Assembly: GCA_013399305.1 (NCBI GenBank)
Contig: VXAI01000021.1
Coordinates: 4,217,874-4,281,873 of the forward strand
Length of the DNA: 64,000 bases
DNA from: Rostratula benghalensis
Lineage: Eukaryota; Chordata; Aves; Charadriiformes; Rostratulidae
Direction: 5' to 3'
The translations under genes and the position numbers were made by a program. Below are positions 52,501 to 63,824 of the stretch, piece by piece (the first letter of the stretch is position 1; every line of letters begins with the position of its first letter). The notes beneath the pieces are model-generated. The model made no database searches. It was not told where the DNA came from and worked only from the letters and a program-made list of their open reading frames with translations.

Positions 52501-55500
52501 AAGATAGTGACAGCACATTATGGACATATTTTTAATTATTGCTGCCATTTCCTCAAATAGTTGACAAAAAATTTCTCCCCTCTTAGTCATAGAGAATTAG
52601 TAAAAGGATGGCTATGTAAAGTGAAGAGAGATGCCACTTGGAGTATTTATTTCATTTATATACATACATCTATAGAACACAACATATATAGAAAACTTTT
52701 TGTAAGTTTCTCTTCCCACCAAAATCTGTCCAATTACACTAAAATGAGAAACAGCACGCTCTTCTTTTGAGCCTTTGGAGTCTCCAAACCATTTGAGAGC
52801 TGTTCTTTTAAAGATATGGGAAACCTACCAAAATACCAGATGTTTAATCAATACTCTTAACATTTTGGAAGTCTAGAGTGTGGAAAGAAAATGTCAATTG
52901 AATCGCTCTGGAAAATTGGATCTTTTGATTTTCACAGTCTGCAATGCACAATATTGACAGTCAGAAAAAGTTGGCTTCTTTTTTAAAATTACAAATCTGT
53001 GAGCAAAACCTTCACCATCTCCATACCATAAATATATTTGCTTAAAAAAACCCAACACCATAAACAAACAACATTCTGCATAGCTTCTTTGGAGATTTTG
53101 CCTAGATGTTATAAGATATAAAATACTTGAGTTCTTATTTTTTAGATGGACACTTCCTTAGAAAGGAATGTATTTTCAACTTCTGACAGTAAACAACACT
53201 AATCTTTCACAGTTCTATGTCTTTAGAGAAACTTGCAAAATATAAGTCCTGACTGCTAATGATAAATAAATATGAAAAAAATTTTAAATTAAGTTTGAGA
53301 ATTCTTGATTCATATCAATGCATAAACCAATTCAGCTTCGTTTAATCATTACCATTACATTTTTATATGGAGGACAAGAGGATTCTATTATACATATTTT
53401 AATTTATTATTATAGAGTTTAAATCCAGGACATCCTCTTGTGTTTACCAGTAGATGCCAAATCACAGTCTCTTACTTCAAATAGGTCAGGAGAACCTTTC
53501 TGCTGTTTCAGAACATGTTTTTTTCAGAAACATCTCTACATCAAGATTTTAATTCAAATGTTCCTCTACTCTCTATAAACAAGCCCCTCTATGAGTATAT
53601 ATATTCTGCATTGTAATACTTCGGTCATTTGGTATTTTTTTCTTCCATTGATAGCATGCCCATTGATACCATGATAGATGGGAATGAAGCACTAGAAATA
53701 TCTTTATTACATTTGCATTTACCCAGTATGGGAAGTAGAAAATATATTTCTTATTCAACACATGAAACAGATGTCCAGAAACTGAGGTAGAAATTAAGGG
53801 AACAGGTTTGGTGTCTCCTTGCTGTGCCTTCTTTTAACTTGTTTGCTACTTTGATTCATCTTTTCAATGTGTAATTACAGCTTCAAGCCTTCTTCATAAT
53901 TACCTTAACAAGATAGAAGCTAGAATTGTTGATACTGCGGGTTCTTTACTGGCACCCCCTAAATAATATGCATTAGCTGCCTGGTTTTATTAAAAGCATG
54001 ATTGTTAGATAACTGGGAGGCTGAAACAGGTTTAACACAAAAACATACAATAATTCTGTAGTTACAACTATTTAGGTTTCTTAAGAACAAAGAAGTTGGA
54101 TTCCAACACACACCCCCAAATAAATTCAAGCTAAATTGTGGATCTTACTTTTTACTGGGGTTTGTTTTGTTTTTTTTCTTAACAAACTCTAACCAGTTTG
54201 ATACATCCAGGATTAGACTTATTACTACCATACAGGTATTAAATGAGTAGAGGAAGATAGATCGATTTAAAAAAAAATAAATATTTATCTATCTAGCTGT
54301 CACCTCAGGGCTTAAACTCTATGCTATTTAATTCCTGTCAATTACCCCAAATCTGCAGGGTCAAAGGTCCCTAAAATTCAACCATTAAGGCTTTAAAAAG
54401 TCTTAAAAAGATATAGTTTACATGACACAATTACTTCAGTTTCTTATTTCAAATTTGCATGAAATAATAGGCAAAAGAAAGAACACTTCATGGTCTGCTA
54501 GTTTGGAAGGTAATACTGGTGGCAGAGGAACTACAGGGTTCCAGTTCCTGCTCCCCAAAACATCTGAATATTTTACATTACATATTATGGAAGCAGCAGG
54601 TAGATTCATCCACCTGTTTCCATACTAATAGCCCAGCCACTGGATCATAAAGTTCCTTCTTGTTTACCTTCACAGTCCAATGAATATTTATTTATTTCAC
54701 GGGAACAGAATGTATTCTTGACTTATAAACTGATACTTAGAACTCTCACACGGGAGACAAAAGTGGTGGAGCCAAAATCCATCAGCAAGAAGTATATGCA
54801 CCACTGCATCACACATATTTTGTGTTGTTAGTGCCTCTCCAACTAAATGCTCCACAAAATTAAAAATGAAATTTCATATCTATTAATGTTGGACTAGGAA
54901 AAAAAAGTACAAATAGTGCCATTTCTTATAATCTTTTCTCTCTAAAATCCTAATCCATCCCTAACACAAGGATGGAAACTTTAGGAAACTACTGATAAAT
55001 AAAATATCAAGAATAAGTTGAACTGAGTCATATCCATCTCAGGTAAAATCTGCAGGTCTGAGAGAAATCAAGAGAAATCATACTCTGAAAGTGCAAAATT
55101 TCTAAAACCTAAACAGACGAGGCCACTTGAAAATATATACTTTTTAATATGTACTTATCATCAGAAATATATTTCAGATTCATGGTAGATGCTTTTAGTT
55201 CCTGTCTGTCAGTCTGATTGAAATCATTAATGGAAAGGTTTTCACAAGTCCAGACTTTGCTCAGGCCCAACCCTGAACTTAACCTTTCCTTTGAACAGAA
55301 AGATGGGAAATAATCATTACCTAATTGAGTGAAAACCATTCACATCACCTTGTATCTGCACCCGTCTTATCTAAGAGGATCATCCCCTCAGCCATCCATC
55401 CTGCAGCCATTCTTAACTGTAATGTGAATCTCTACCATAAGTACAGTCCTAGACTTACCTGAAGATGAAGAATGCACTCCTGTGTGCAATTAAAGGAGTA

Positions 55501-55536
55501 AAACATTGAAAAAAGCCTTAGTTTATGCCAGATATC
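43501..55536. other. Unique AT-rich sequence, no gene
   Basis: No gene or dispersed repeat was recognised in about 12 kb up to the LTR insertion. Simple features are an A run of 23 at 51822-51844, a T run near 51339-51350 and a 10-bp tandem duplication (AGAGAAATCA twice, 55061-55080). The longest frame, 46689-47141 (+, 150 codons), has no recognisable domain and is within the length expected by chance in AT-rich DNA of this size. Confidence 0.45.
51822..51844. repeat. Poly(A) tract, 23 bases
   Basis: An uninterrupted run of A. It lies just before a near-repeat of the preceding words (AGAGTAAAAAG upstream, AGAGTAAAAAG downstream at about 51855), but no retrocopy body lies between them. Confidence 0.93.
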
Positions 55537-55542
55537 CTAACT
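55537..55542. repeat. Target-site duplication, left copy (CTAACT)
   Basis: CTAACT directly precedes the TG that starts the LTR and recurs as CTAACT directly after its terminal CA (55974-55979). A 6-bp duplication is the usual length for class II (ALV-like and beta-like) retroviral integration in birds. Confidence 0.7.
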
Positions 55543-55973
55543 TGAAGGTCTGAGCTTAGCTAGCCTCAGTAAATCTTCAAGTGTTACACAGCTGATAAAA
55601 GAGGATGTGCTGGAACTCCTCGGCCACAAGCCCTGGGGGAGCGAGACAAGCTAATCAAGGAGGACAGATAAGGAGGAACTGGGGAATGTTGAGAATGTTT
55701 ACTTCCTGGGACCCAAAAGGGAAACAAAGAGTGCTTGCTTTGTGTTGGGAACTAAGTCTTTTCTTAAACAGGATGCATTGTTTAACCTGAAAGCTGTGAG
55801 AAGGTTAACAACCAATCAGTAGGTGCTTTGTGTAATGAATCAGCCAATCTGTAAGGAACACGCTACCTTCTGATTTGTGTGTATAGCTTTAACTTGTATA
55901 AAAGTACGTAAGAAGCTACAATAAATCGACACTTTGCTTGCATCAAGCTGCGTCCCGTCTCTCAATCGCGGCA
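55543..55973 (+). mobile_element. Solo LTR of an endogenous retrovirus, probably class II
   Basis: This 431-bp element starts with TG and ends with CA and is flanked by the 6-bp direct repeat CTAACT. Inside, in promoter order, are two CCAAT boxes (55811-55815 and 55843-55847), a TATAAAA box (55897-55903) and an AATAAA polyadenylation signal (55920-55925) only 17 bases after the TATA box. It ends in a short GC-richer 3' part (TGCGTCCCGTCTCTCAATCG region). AATAAA placed just behind the TATA box is the known layout of avian leukosis-type LTRs with a short R, hence the class II assignment, which is inference. No primer-binding site, gag, pol or env follows and no second LTR is present, so it is a recombination-derived solo LTR. 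The family name is not known to me. Confidence 0.78.
55897..55925 (+). promoter_or_regulatory. LTR promoter core: TATA box and poly(A) signal
   Basis: TATAAAA at 55897-55903 is followed by AATAAA at 55920-55925. The two upstream CCAAT boxes lie 50-86 bases before the TATA box. By position, transcription would start near 55925-55935. Whether the promoter is still active cannot be told from the sequence. Confidence 0.6.
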
Positions 55974-55979
55974 CTAACT
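55974..55979. repeat. Target-site duplication, right copy (CTAACT)
   Basis: Exact match to 55537-55542, directly after the terminal CA of the LTR. Confidence 0.7.
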
Positions 55980-58127
55980 GAAATCAGCTAAAATCCATGA
56001 TTCTAAGGTATAAGCTTGTCTGTAACATTAAATAGCAGCATTTTTTTTACTCCTTATCTTGGTTTAACCTCTCTTTATCTTGGTTTAACCTTATTAGTTT
56101 CTGCTTAAAAAAAACCCCAGTCATTCTAAATAACCACACTCTAACCGTAGCCATCTCCAAAGAACAGGAGCCTTGGCTGCTTCAAGAATAGCAATAAGGG
56201 TATTTAGACCTTCAGGAAACTACACAGGGCTTTGTTTGAAATAGGCCTATTGCCAGCTCTTACCCTGTCCCCCAACAGTAATTCCAGAGGTGAGCAACAC
56301 AAGATGAGGGCGAAATGCAAGAACTGATTCTTGAAACTTGCTATGGGCTTTATTTCAGTCTGCATGCTCACCATAAAATAGGCACCAGTCCACATTTTTC
56401 AACCTCCCCTTGCAGTAAGTTAGCCTATACTCTAATCCTAAACTTTTTAAAGTGAGGGAATCCATTGCTCCTAGAAAAAGTTCTAGCTTCTTTTATAGGA
56501 CCTTCTGACTTTCCCTAATAATTCCAATTCTCTGCCCTTGCTCTCCTTGTGTAAAATCCTAATCCTAACTGAAAGATGTTACCTGAGAATTAATTCCGTC
56601 CAGTAATCCTATTTGCCACTCCAAACTTGTCTGAATGTTTTTGCCTGAAATAAGCGACAAGCTATGCTTTGTAACCCTCAGTTTGCTTAACTTTAGCCCT
56701 AGTCTGCAATGTAAAAGTTGACATTCACCACAGCCCAAAAAGGCAAAAGACAATGTTCACATCTATTGATAACTCTCAGTTTTCTTGAACAGAACAGCCA
56801 AACTACAAGAATTATTTTGGTTCTGCATCCTTTCCCTTCTTAATCCTAGCCTTCCCTAGAGACTGTGAACTCCATGATGTCACCAGTTTAAGAAATGGAT
56901 TTATACATCAATTGATAACCACTCACACTTTATGACTCTGGATGGTGCTGAACCCATCAACAATGCACAATGCTCTTACTGAGCTTCAATACCACACTTG
57001 ACTCAAAAAATTATGTGCTATAACATTTGAAAACTTAAGGAGAAAAGTTCTATCAGTTGATGGAACTACTTCAGTTTACTTTCAAAAATTCACAAATACA
57101 CACCTCTACACCCCTGACTCCCCAAAACCTAAGTTTTTTATTCCCCAGTGTAAAGCTAGCAATTCATCACTGCATAGTAATTAAGACATGCATACATGTT
57201 AAAATCAAGGCCTCAATTTACGTCACAGAACCCATCAAATTACTGCAGTAATTCAGCTCTGTGATCCTTCCACTAATAAGTACAGATTCCATTCTCAAAA
57301 CATGGCTTAAGCTTCTGCAAGAAGAGCAGTCCAGGCTACCCAAAGTGTTGAAATAAATTACTTGAATCTTTCTATCTGTACACAGTCATGCTCAGGTGCT
57401 GCTGAAGTGCGTAATGAACCCATTTTCTGCAGCTCTAAGCTTTCTTAACCCCAATTCTTGCTCCCAGTTGCAGTACTTAAAGATTTAGTAGACATATCCC
57501 TCTTTTTAATTAAACATTCAAACCCCCTCCTATCACCATCTGTGTAAGTTGCCAGATCCTCTGAAACACAACCCCAAATCCCATCCTCAACTATGAAGGC
57601 CTCATAGGGGGTTACCTTTGACACTTATATTCAGGAGACGGTGAGTCCTAAAGGATCAGAAACTCCATTAGAAACAGAGTGACTTTTACTATTATTTTTA
57701 AGGACAGATTTACCCTGAACTCTTTGTTTCTCAAGCCTATTCTGCCCTTTTATCATTATCTTCAAGTATGCTTGACACTTTACATTTGGCTAGAGAATTC
57801 ACGATTTTTAAGTCCTTTTGCCAAAAGACTATGAGTTTGCCCAGCAGAAAACTCATAATTACTTTTTATAACTAGTTCTAAAGCTGTTTCAATTATTGGC
57901 ATATCTGACAGTTCTTGTATCATATAAATCTGTCCAAGCCCTTCCCAGTATGGAGTTTCTATAGCTAAGTGTAAAGAGGTTCAAATACAGTATAAAGCAG
58001 ACTACCAGAATGAGCTTTGTGTTCTGATACCAAAAAATTCAACACATTATGATACCACTTGGGCAACCCCAAATGAGAATCTAATGAGCCCTATCTGGCA
58101 GAAATACCCAACACAAACAACACCCTA
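55980..58127. other. Unique AT-rich sequence, no gene
   Basis: No gene or repeat family was recognised between the LTR and the CR1 element. A 17-base duplication TTATCTTGGTTTAACCT lies at 56054-56070 and 56075-56091 (21-bp period). Open frames are short and featureless. Confidence 0.5.
56054..56091. repeat. 17-bp direct duplication, 21-bp period
   Basis: TTATCTTGGTTTAACCT is present at 56054-56070 and again at 56075-56091, separated by CTCT. A two-copy slippage product. Confidence 0.85.
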
Positions 58128-59407
58128 TTGATGCTAAGCCACTTTCCATCATATCTGAGAAATCATGGTCATCTGGAAAAGTCCTCACTGATTGGAAATA
58201 GGGGAACATAACCCTGATGTTCAAAAAAGGAAAAAAAGAAGGCCCAGGGAACTGTAGGCCAGTCAGTCTCCCCTCTGTGCCTGGCAACATCATGGAACAA
58301 ATCCTCCTGGAATCTCTGCTAAGGCATATGGAAAACAAGGAGGTGATTTGAGATAGCCAACACGGCTTCACCAACGGGCAAATTGTGCCTGACAAATTTG
58401 GTGGCCTTTTATGACACTGCCACAGACTTGGTGGACAAGGGCAGAGCAACAGATGTCATCTACTTGGACTTATGCTCAGTGCTTGACACTGTCCTACACT
58501 ATATCCTGGTCTCAAAACTGGAAAGTCATAGATTTGATGGATGGACCACCCAGTGGATAGGGAACTGGCTGCACTCAAAGGGTTAAGGTCAATGGCTCCA
58601 TGTCCAAGTGGCGGCCAGTAACAAGTGGCATTCCTCAGGAGTCAGTACTGGGACCAGTGCTGTTTAATATCTTTGTCAGAGACAGGGGCAGCGGGCTAGA
58701 GTGCACCCTCAGCAAGTTTGCCAATGACACCAAGCTTGGTGGTGTGGGCGACACACTGGAGGGAAGGGATGCCATCCGGAGGGACCTGGACAGGCTTGAG
58801 AGGTGGGCTAGTGCAAATATCACGAAGTTCAAACAAACCAAGTGCAGGGTCCTGCACCTGGGACGTGGCAATCCCAAGCACAAATATAGGTTAGGCGAAG
58901 AATAGCTGGAGAGCAACCCTGAGGAGAAGGACTTGGGAGTGATGGTGGATGAGAAGCTCAACATGAACTGGCAGTGCGTACTGGCAGCCCAGAAAGCCAA
59001 CCACTTCCTGGGATGCATCAAAAGAAGTGTGGCCAGCAGGTTGAGGGAGGTGATTCTACTCTGCTCTTTTGAGACCCCACCTGGAGTACTGTGTCCAGCT
59101 CTGGAGTCCTCAGCATAGAAAGGACATGAAACTGTTGGAATGGGTCCAGTGGAGGGACATAAAGATGATCAGAGGGCTGGAGCACCTCTCCTATGAAGAC
59201 CAGCTGAGGGAGCTGGGCTTGTTCAGCCTGGAGAAGAAAAGGCTCCGGGGAGACCTTATAGCAGTCTTCCAATATCTGAAGGGAGCCTGCTGGAGAGGGA
59301 CTCTTTGTTTGGGCGTGTAGTGACAGGACAAGGGGTAACAGCTTTAAATTGGAAAATGGGAGATTGTGATTGGATCCTAGAAAAAAAATCTTTACTGTGA
59401 GGGTGGT
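58128..59407 (+). mobile_element. CR1 LINE fragment, longest copy, 3' end replaced
   Basis: This CR1 copy begins in the reverse-transcriptase fingers ('CCACTTTCCATCATATCTGA'). It runs through motif A, motif B, the catalytic site, the thumb region and most of the 3' UTR as far as 'ACTGTGAGGGTGGT'. The next 93 bases expected in a CR1 tail (present in the 26-kb copy at 26157-26249) are absent, and from the TGGT at 59404-59407 the sequence follows the 26-kb locus. Within 58490-59137 it differs from the 26-kb copy at many positions, so these are two distinct CR1 insertions; 59138-59258 is identical in both (121 bases). Minus-strand frames over it (58081-58449, 58635-59021, 59018-59272) are shadows. 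Confidence 0.93.
58150..59060 (+). pseudogene. CR1 reverse transcriptase remnant with FAND site
   Basis: The coding remnant is readable in pieces with stops and at least one frameshift. '[20 protein letters not shown]' (fingers) is followed by '[10 protein letters not shown]'. The frame at 58383-58586 has '[20 protein letters not shown]' and motif A as '[13 protein letters not shown]'. The frame at 58600-58905 has motif B as '[19 protein letters not shown]' and the catalytic site as '[12 protein letters not shown]'. The first Asp of FADD is replaced by Asn (codon 58723-58725). The thumb region follows, with '[17 protein letters not shown]' and '[11 protein letters not shown]' across 58905-59060. 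It is a fossil polymerase. Confidence 0.88.
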
Positions 59408-59949
59408 CTAGTGGGAGGTGTCCCTGCCTATGGCAGGGGGGTGGGAACTTGATGATCTTTAAGGTCCCTTCCAGCACTAACCATTCTATGATTATGTCAT
59501 TCTGTGATTTACAGATGGAGCATGGAAAAAAAAAAAAACAGAAAAACACTTACTCAAGTTTATGTAATAAGTTAGTGGCCTAACCTGAAAGCGAATCCAT
59601 GTATCGTTGGTCTATATCTATAGCAGAGATGAAATTTAGTCTCATCCAGAAGATTTAACCTAACAAATCTATTGCTCTTTTGAGTTCAAAGTCAGACTTG
59701 GGTGCCTGTAGACTGAGTGAGGCAGTAGCTAACCAGGGAACTTGGAGTTAAGAGTGCCAAGTTCTTGTTCTCTTTGCCTTTACTGAGAGCCAAATTCTGA
59801 TAGCATTGAGCAGTGAGAGCTAAGAAAACACTCCTCACCTCATGCTGGAATTTACTTCACCGTAATGGAGGGGAGGAGCTAAACTATAGTTCTGGCCTCA
59901 AAGGGAAAATAGTGCATGTTAGCTGCAACTTCATAACCAAAACTGAGCA
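59404..59949 (-). repeat. Inverted duplication, right limb (partner 25610-26156)
   Basis: This tract is the reverse complement of 25610-26156. From left to right it contains the last 107 bases of the 26-kb CR1 (to its terminus at 59510), an A-rich stretch that has drifted (59526-59542), and 407 bases identical to the partner (59543-59949). Identity ends sharply after GAGCA at 59949; the next bases share nothing with the partner. The left end coincides with a TGGT shared by both CR1 copies. A plus-strand frame at 59813-60088 shares its first 45 residues with the minus-strand frame starting at 25746 and then diverges at the duplication edge; neither is a recognised gene. Confidence 0.93.
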
Positions 59950-61232
59950 TGGACACATGACTGTAATCCCTTATGCCTATGGGAGGCAATGGCTAGCAGC
60001 ATCTTTTTCCCAGATGAGATGTGCATTTGTCACTTCAGCAACAAAGAAAAGACGATATTTGTACTTGGCTACTTCAGCAGAGAAGTAGCACCTTAGGGCT
60101 CAGAGGTAATTAAAAACTTCTCTCAAATATCGCTCCTGGCTGCCACTCAGCAGCTGTTCTGAGTAGCAGAGCTGAATGAAGTGGACAAATTTACCACTCA
60201 CCATGGAACCTATGCAGGTAAAAACTGTAATAAGGACTTAGGTAATCTGAATACATGATAAGTTAGAGTACAGACCCAGGCTCTCTGTTGGATTTAGCAT
60301 AAAACATAAACAAAACTTAACTCTCAGATCAGTACCTTAACCAAAAGACCAGTTTCCTGTGGCAGCAATACTCTTTTATAGTACTGTGATGACCAATTCT
60401 CAATGGAATTCAACATGCTACCTTCATTATAAAATCAATGAATCAAAGGCATTCAGTGCCTTACAGGACCTATGATTGATAAGAAAGCTTTAGGCTCTCT
60501 TCTTGTTATCGTGACAGACAAGAGTCTACAAAAACCACAAGGAAAACAGACCATCAGTCATTCAGTAATTATATAGCAACAGCAAGGCCTTCTAGTTACT
60601 GTGAGATAAGCAATAGAATGCTTAATAATTTAACCAATTACTATTCGTTATAATAGCCAGGTTGGCATTTGATGATCCACAGGGGTCTCACCTGACTCTT
60701 CACATACCCAACATTTACTGTTGCTATAGTAATGTAGTTCACACCTCTCCAGTTCAACTTCTGTCAGTCTTCAGTGTTAACTCATATTTCTAGAACAATC
60801 AAGAAAAGGCTTACAAAAGAAGTACAAATTATATAATGCCCTGCTGAAGGCCATTTTTACAGCACCTGTCTATTCTGACAGGTATACTTTTGCCTCATTC
60901 ATGGGTCCAAAATGTTTTTTTCAATGTACTATATTTATTTGACTGATATATTTAAGATATAAATGAAAAGGTAAAGCTCTGCTGGCCACAGGACTGAAGT
61001 CTACCGTGCTTACACTGTGGTGAATTAAAATGATTGAACAAGAGTGTTCATCATGTTTCATGCTGGCTAACCTAAGCACAATAATAGTTTCACTTTTTTG
61101 TTGTTGTTTTAATGGCTAGAGTTATTATATTCCCATCTGGTGGATAAATATTCTGTTGCTATTCTCCTATAGAAAAGAGAAGTTGAGTAACATTCAGAAT
61201 CTATTAACCCTAATACAATATAGTGGTGAGGT

Positions 61233-61286
61233 GTTGGTTTGGGGTTTTGTGGGGGGTTTTGTTGTTGGTTGGTTGGTTGGTTTGGT
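61233..61286 (+). repeat. G/T-rich low-complexity block with (GGTT)n
   Basis: Runs of four and six G separated by T runs are followed by GGTTGGTTGGTTGG (61267-61280) and another GG. Four GG pairs with TT loops could in principle form a two-layer G-quadruplex on the plus strand. Otherwise it is simple sequence. Confidence 0.85.
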
Positions 61287-62749
61287 TTTATTTGTATTTT
61301 TTTCATAATTGTTTTTAGGAACACAGGCACAAAAAAGGAAACATGAAGTCTGGAATATAGTATTAGCATCTAAATCCATTGTCTTTGACATGCTTAGTAT
61401 GACACTTCAACTCAGGAAGAGACTTGTGAGAGACATTAATGATTTAACTACTACAACTTTTTATTCAAAAACAGAAACACTACCTGTCATTCTTTATAAT
61501 CATATTTACATTCTAAAACCCGGTTTTCAGTTTCATCTCTTCTGTTGTACTCATTTGAGCCCAAAAATCCTGAAATCCTGGACAACACTGTTGCAGGAAA
61601 ATTTGTCTGGGCACAGACTTAGGTATTCTGGCTCATTTATAGCCCAAGTTCTGTTATATACCCCAAACTGAGTACAAATCAGTTAAAAGAATGTATAGAG
61701 GCTGAGTTAACCTGTTACTCACTTTATCAAAGAAGTTGATTCAGGGCTTTGAATCAAACCATTTGAGAGGTGTGGTATTGTATGCTTAAATCAAATAATG
61801 AAAAATTCATTATTTAACTTCACTTTAACATTTTAGGTACAGTTTAAAGAAAATGGGAACTGTGAACCTACAGAGAAAGAAACTAAAATAAACAACTAGG
61901 AAATAAAATCACTAAATTTACATGCTAAAGATTATGGTTTTACTGTAAATGCTAGTTATTTTAAAGAATAACTTTAAAGATTATTATATGGACTACAGAG
62001 TTGCAAGAGTCGGGAAAAGGCAATGCAGTTATGTGAACATGCCAAGGTGATGCAAGACATCTGTGCTTCCTGTAAAGGAACAGCTTCTGCAGATGAACAA
62101 AAATACCCAATCAACAATCAGAACTACATCTTTCATCATTCTGTAGATTTGTGTTCCGTATTACAGCTATTTTGTGATGTTTTGTCCTCAGAAGGCTTTG
62201 TGGACCTTTACTCACAGTATTCTTCTGACTGTTTTCATCCAAGTTCTGCCAAATTCAGTTTGTGCAATCCCTTTGATTTATGTGTGTTGCACAGTCTCCT
62301 ACCTACAAAATTTGGAAGAGCCACTAGTATTGAAATACGGTGCTATACTATGTATATAGCTAAAGCTAGGAAAAAAAGGCAGTTGAAAAAGGGAATAGGA
62401 AACATGAAGAAAGAGCTGGGAAATAAAATCTTGAAAATATAGATGAGTGCAGGATCTCTCTCCCACAAATTTATTTTGGCCTAAGAGATGCTAGCAGGTG
62501 GCAGATCCGTGACTGTGTGGTCGCCAGTCAGACCAGAACTTTTCCTAGATTCTTAAATTAAGCATCTCAAAGGAACCAAACAAAGTAATTATGGTAGGTA
62601 CTTAAGCAAATGGACTGTTAATAACCAGACAGAGGTGATAAGCCTCCCAGGCCAGCTGGAGACTTACTAGTGAAAAAGAGGAAGGAACTGAGGAGTAGAA
62701 TCATTTTACTAGGGAAAAAGGATTCTTTAAAATGATCTTATTCATAAGG

Positions 62750-62769
62750 AAAAAAAAAAAAAAAAAAAA
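62750..62769. repeat. Poly(A) tract, 20 bases
   Basis: An uninterrupted run of A with no recognised retrocopy upstream. Confidence 0.93.
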
Positions 62770-63810
62770 CAAACCAACTGTCATCAACAAGCAATCTCAT
62801 TGATGCTGAAATCTGCTGGCTATCTCCAGCCTCCTGCTTCTACGTTGCTGGTTGAAATAATCCTTAACTGATTTGTTTCATTGTCCTAGAAGAATTGATG
62901 GAATTTATGTATTTATTTGTTTATTTTTAAGGTTGAGGCATGGACTGACTTTATTTCAAAATTTCTTCTGCTCTCAAAAATATATCCTTAGTCTCTGAAG
63001 AACTATAATTGCTATCAAAGGATATATATTTACCCAACATACTTTCTGGTGAGCTATCTAATTAATGGGCCATAAGATTTTAGAAAAGGTTTTGAAATAT
63101 TAAATGTGGAAATGTTGGGAAACTTTTTCAGTGTAGTCCTTAACAGCAGTGGAGAGAAGAAATGAAAAGTGCAATGAGATCCAGACTCACATCATTAACA
63201 GCAGATATTAGAAATATACTACTACACTGTCTGGACAGTTCCAATAAACTACAGAAGGGATACAAGACTATCCAGGACTAGGATGGGGAAGATTAATTAT
63301 CATAATATTATTTCTTACTTATATATGTTACTCTAGACAATCTGAGAAAGATTTTTGTGGCCCAGTTTCTATTAAGTCAGACTGACAGGATCTAGTCACC
63401 AAAAAAACCCCTCTCTGACCTCACACTATGGGAGACTACAGAAGCACTTTCTGTTTATTCTTTTCCACAAATCAAGTTCCTCCTGTGCTCACACTGGACT
63501 ACTCAGCTACAGTCCACATAGCATTCTTCACGCCATACTTGCCTCAGCCAGTCAGCTTTGCAGACAACCTGCCAAAATACATTTGAGCAAAACAAAATAC
63601 TTAACTAAATTCCACCCAAGAAGCATAAATACAAGAGGAGGCCCACTGTGTGGCCTTTCAGTCAGTTTATATATGTACCTATTTTCTCCCTTTCACCTTG
63701 TTCTTTCTTCATATGACTCACTATGCATTCTGTATCCCAGTCAGAATAAAAGAAGGGTTTTTTTCTTAAAAGCTCAGGGTTTAATTTTTCAAGACAATGG
63801 GAGGCAGGGG

Positions 63811-63824
63811 AGAGAGAGAGAGAG
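63811..63824. repeat. (AG)7 dinucleotide microsatellite
   Basis: Seven AG units in a purine-rich neighbourhood, followed by a short GT-rich run at 63835-63850. Confidence 0.9.

Noticed and set aside
58128..59949. 3' transduction by CR1 as explanation of the shared 3' flank
   Set aside because: The 5' parts of the 26-kb and 58-kb CR1 copies differ at many positions, so one is not a retrotransposed daughter of the other.
62023..62442. 139-codon frame with many Cys and a basic C-terminus
   Set aside because: It has no spacing pattern matching a zinc-binding or secreted family, and no sequence relative in the window. It could be tested by conservation of the frame in other birds.
62750..62769. 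Poly(A) tracts as signs of processed pseudogenes
   Set aside because: None of the runs at 16764, 34434, 51822 or 62750 has a recognisable gene body upstream or clear flanking target-site duplications.
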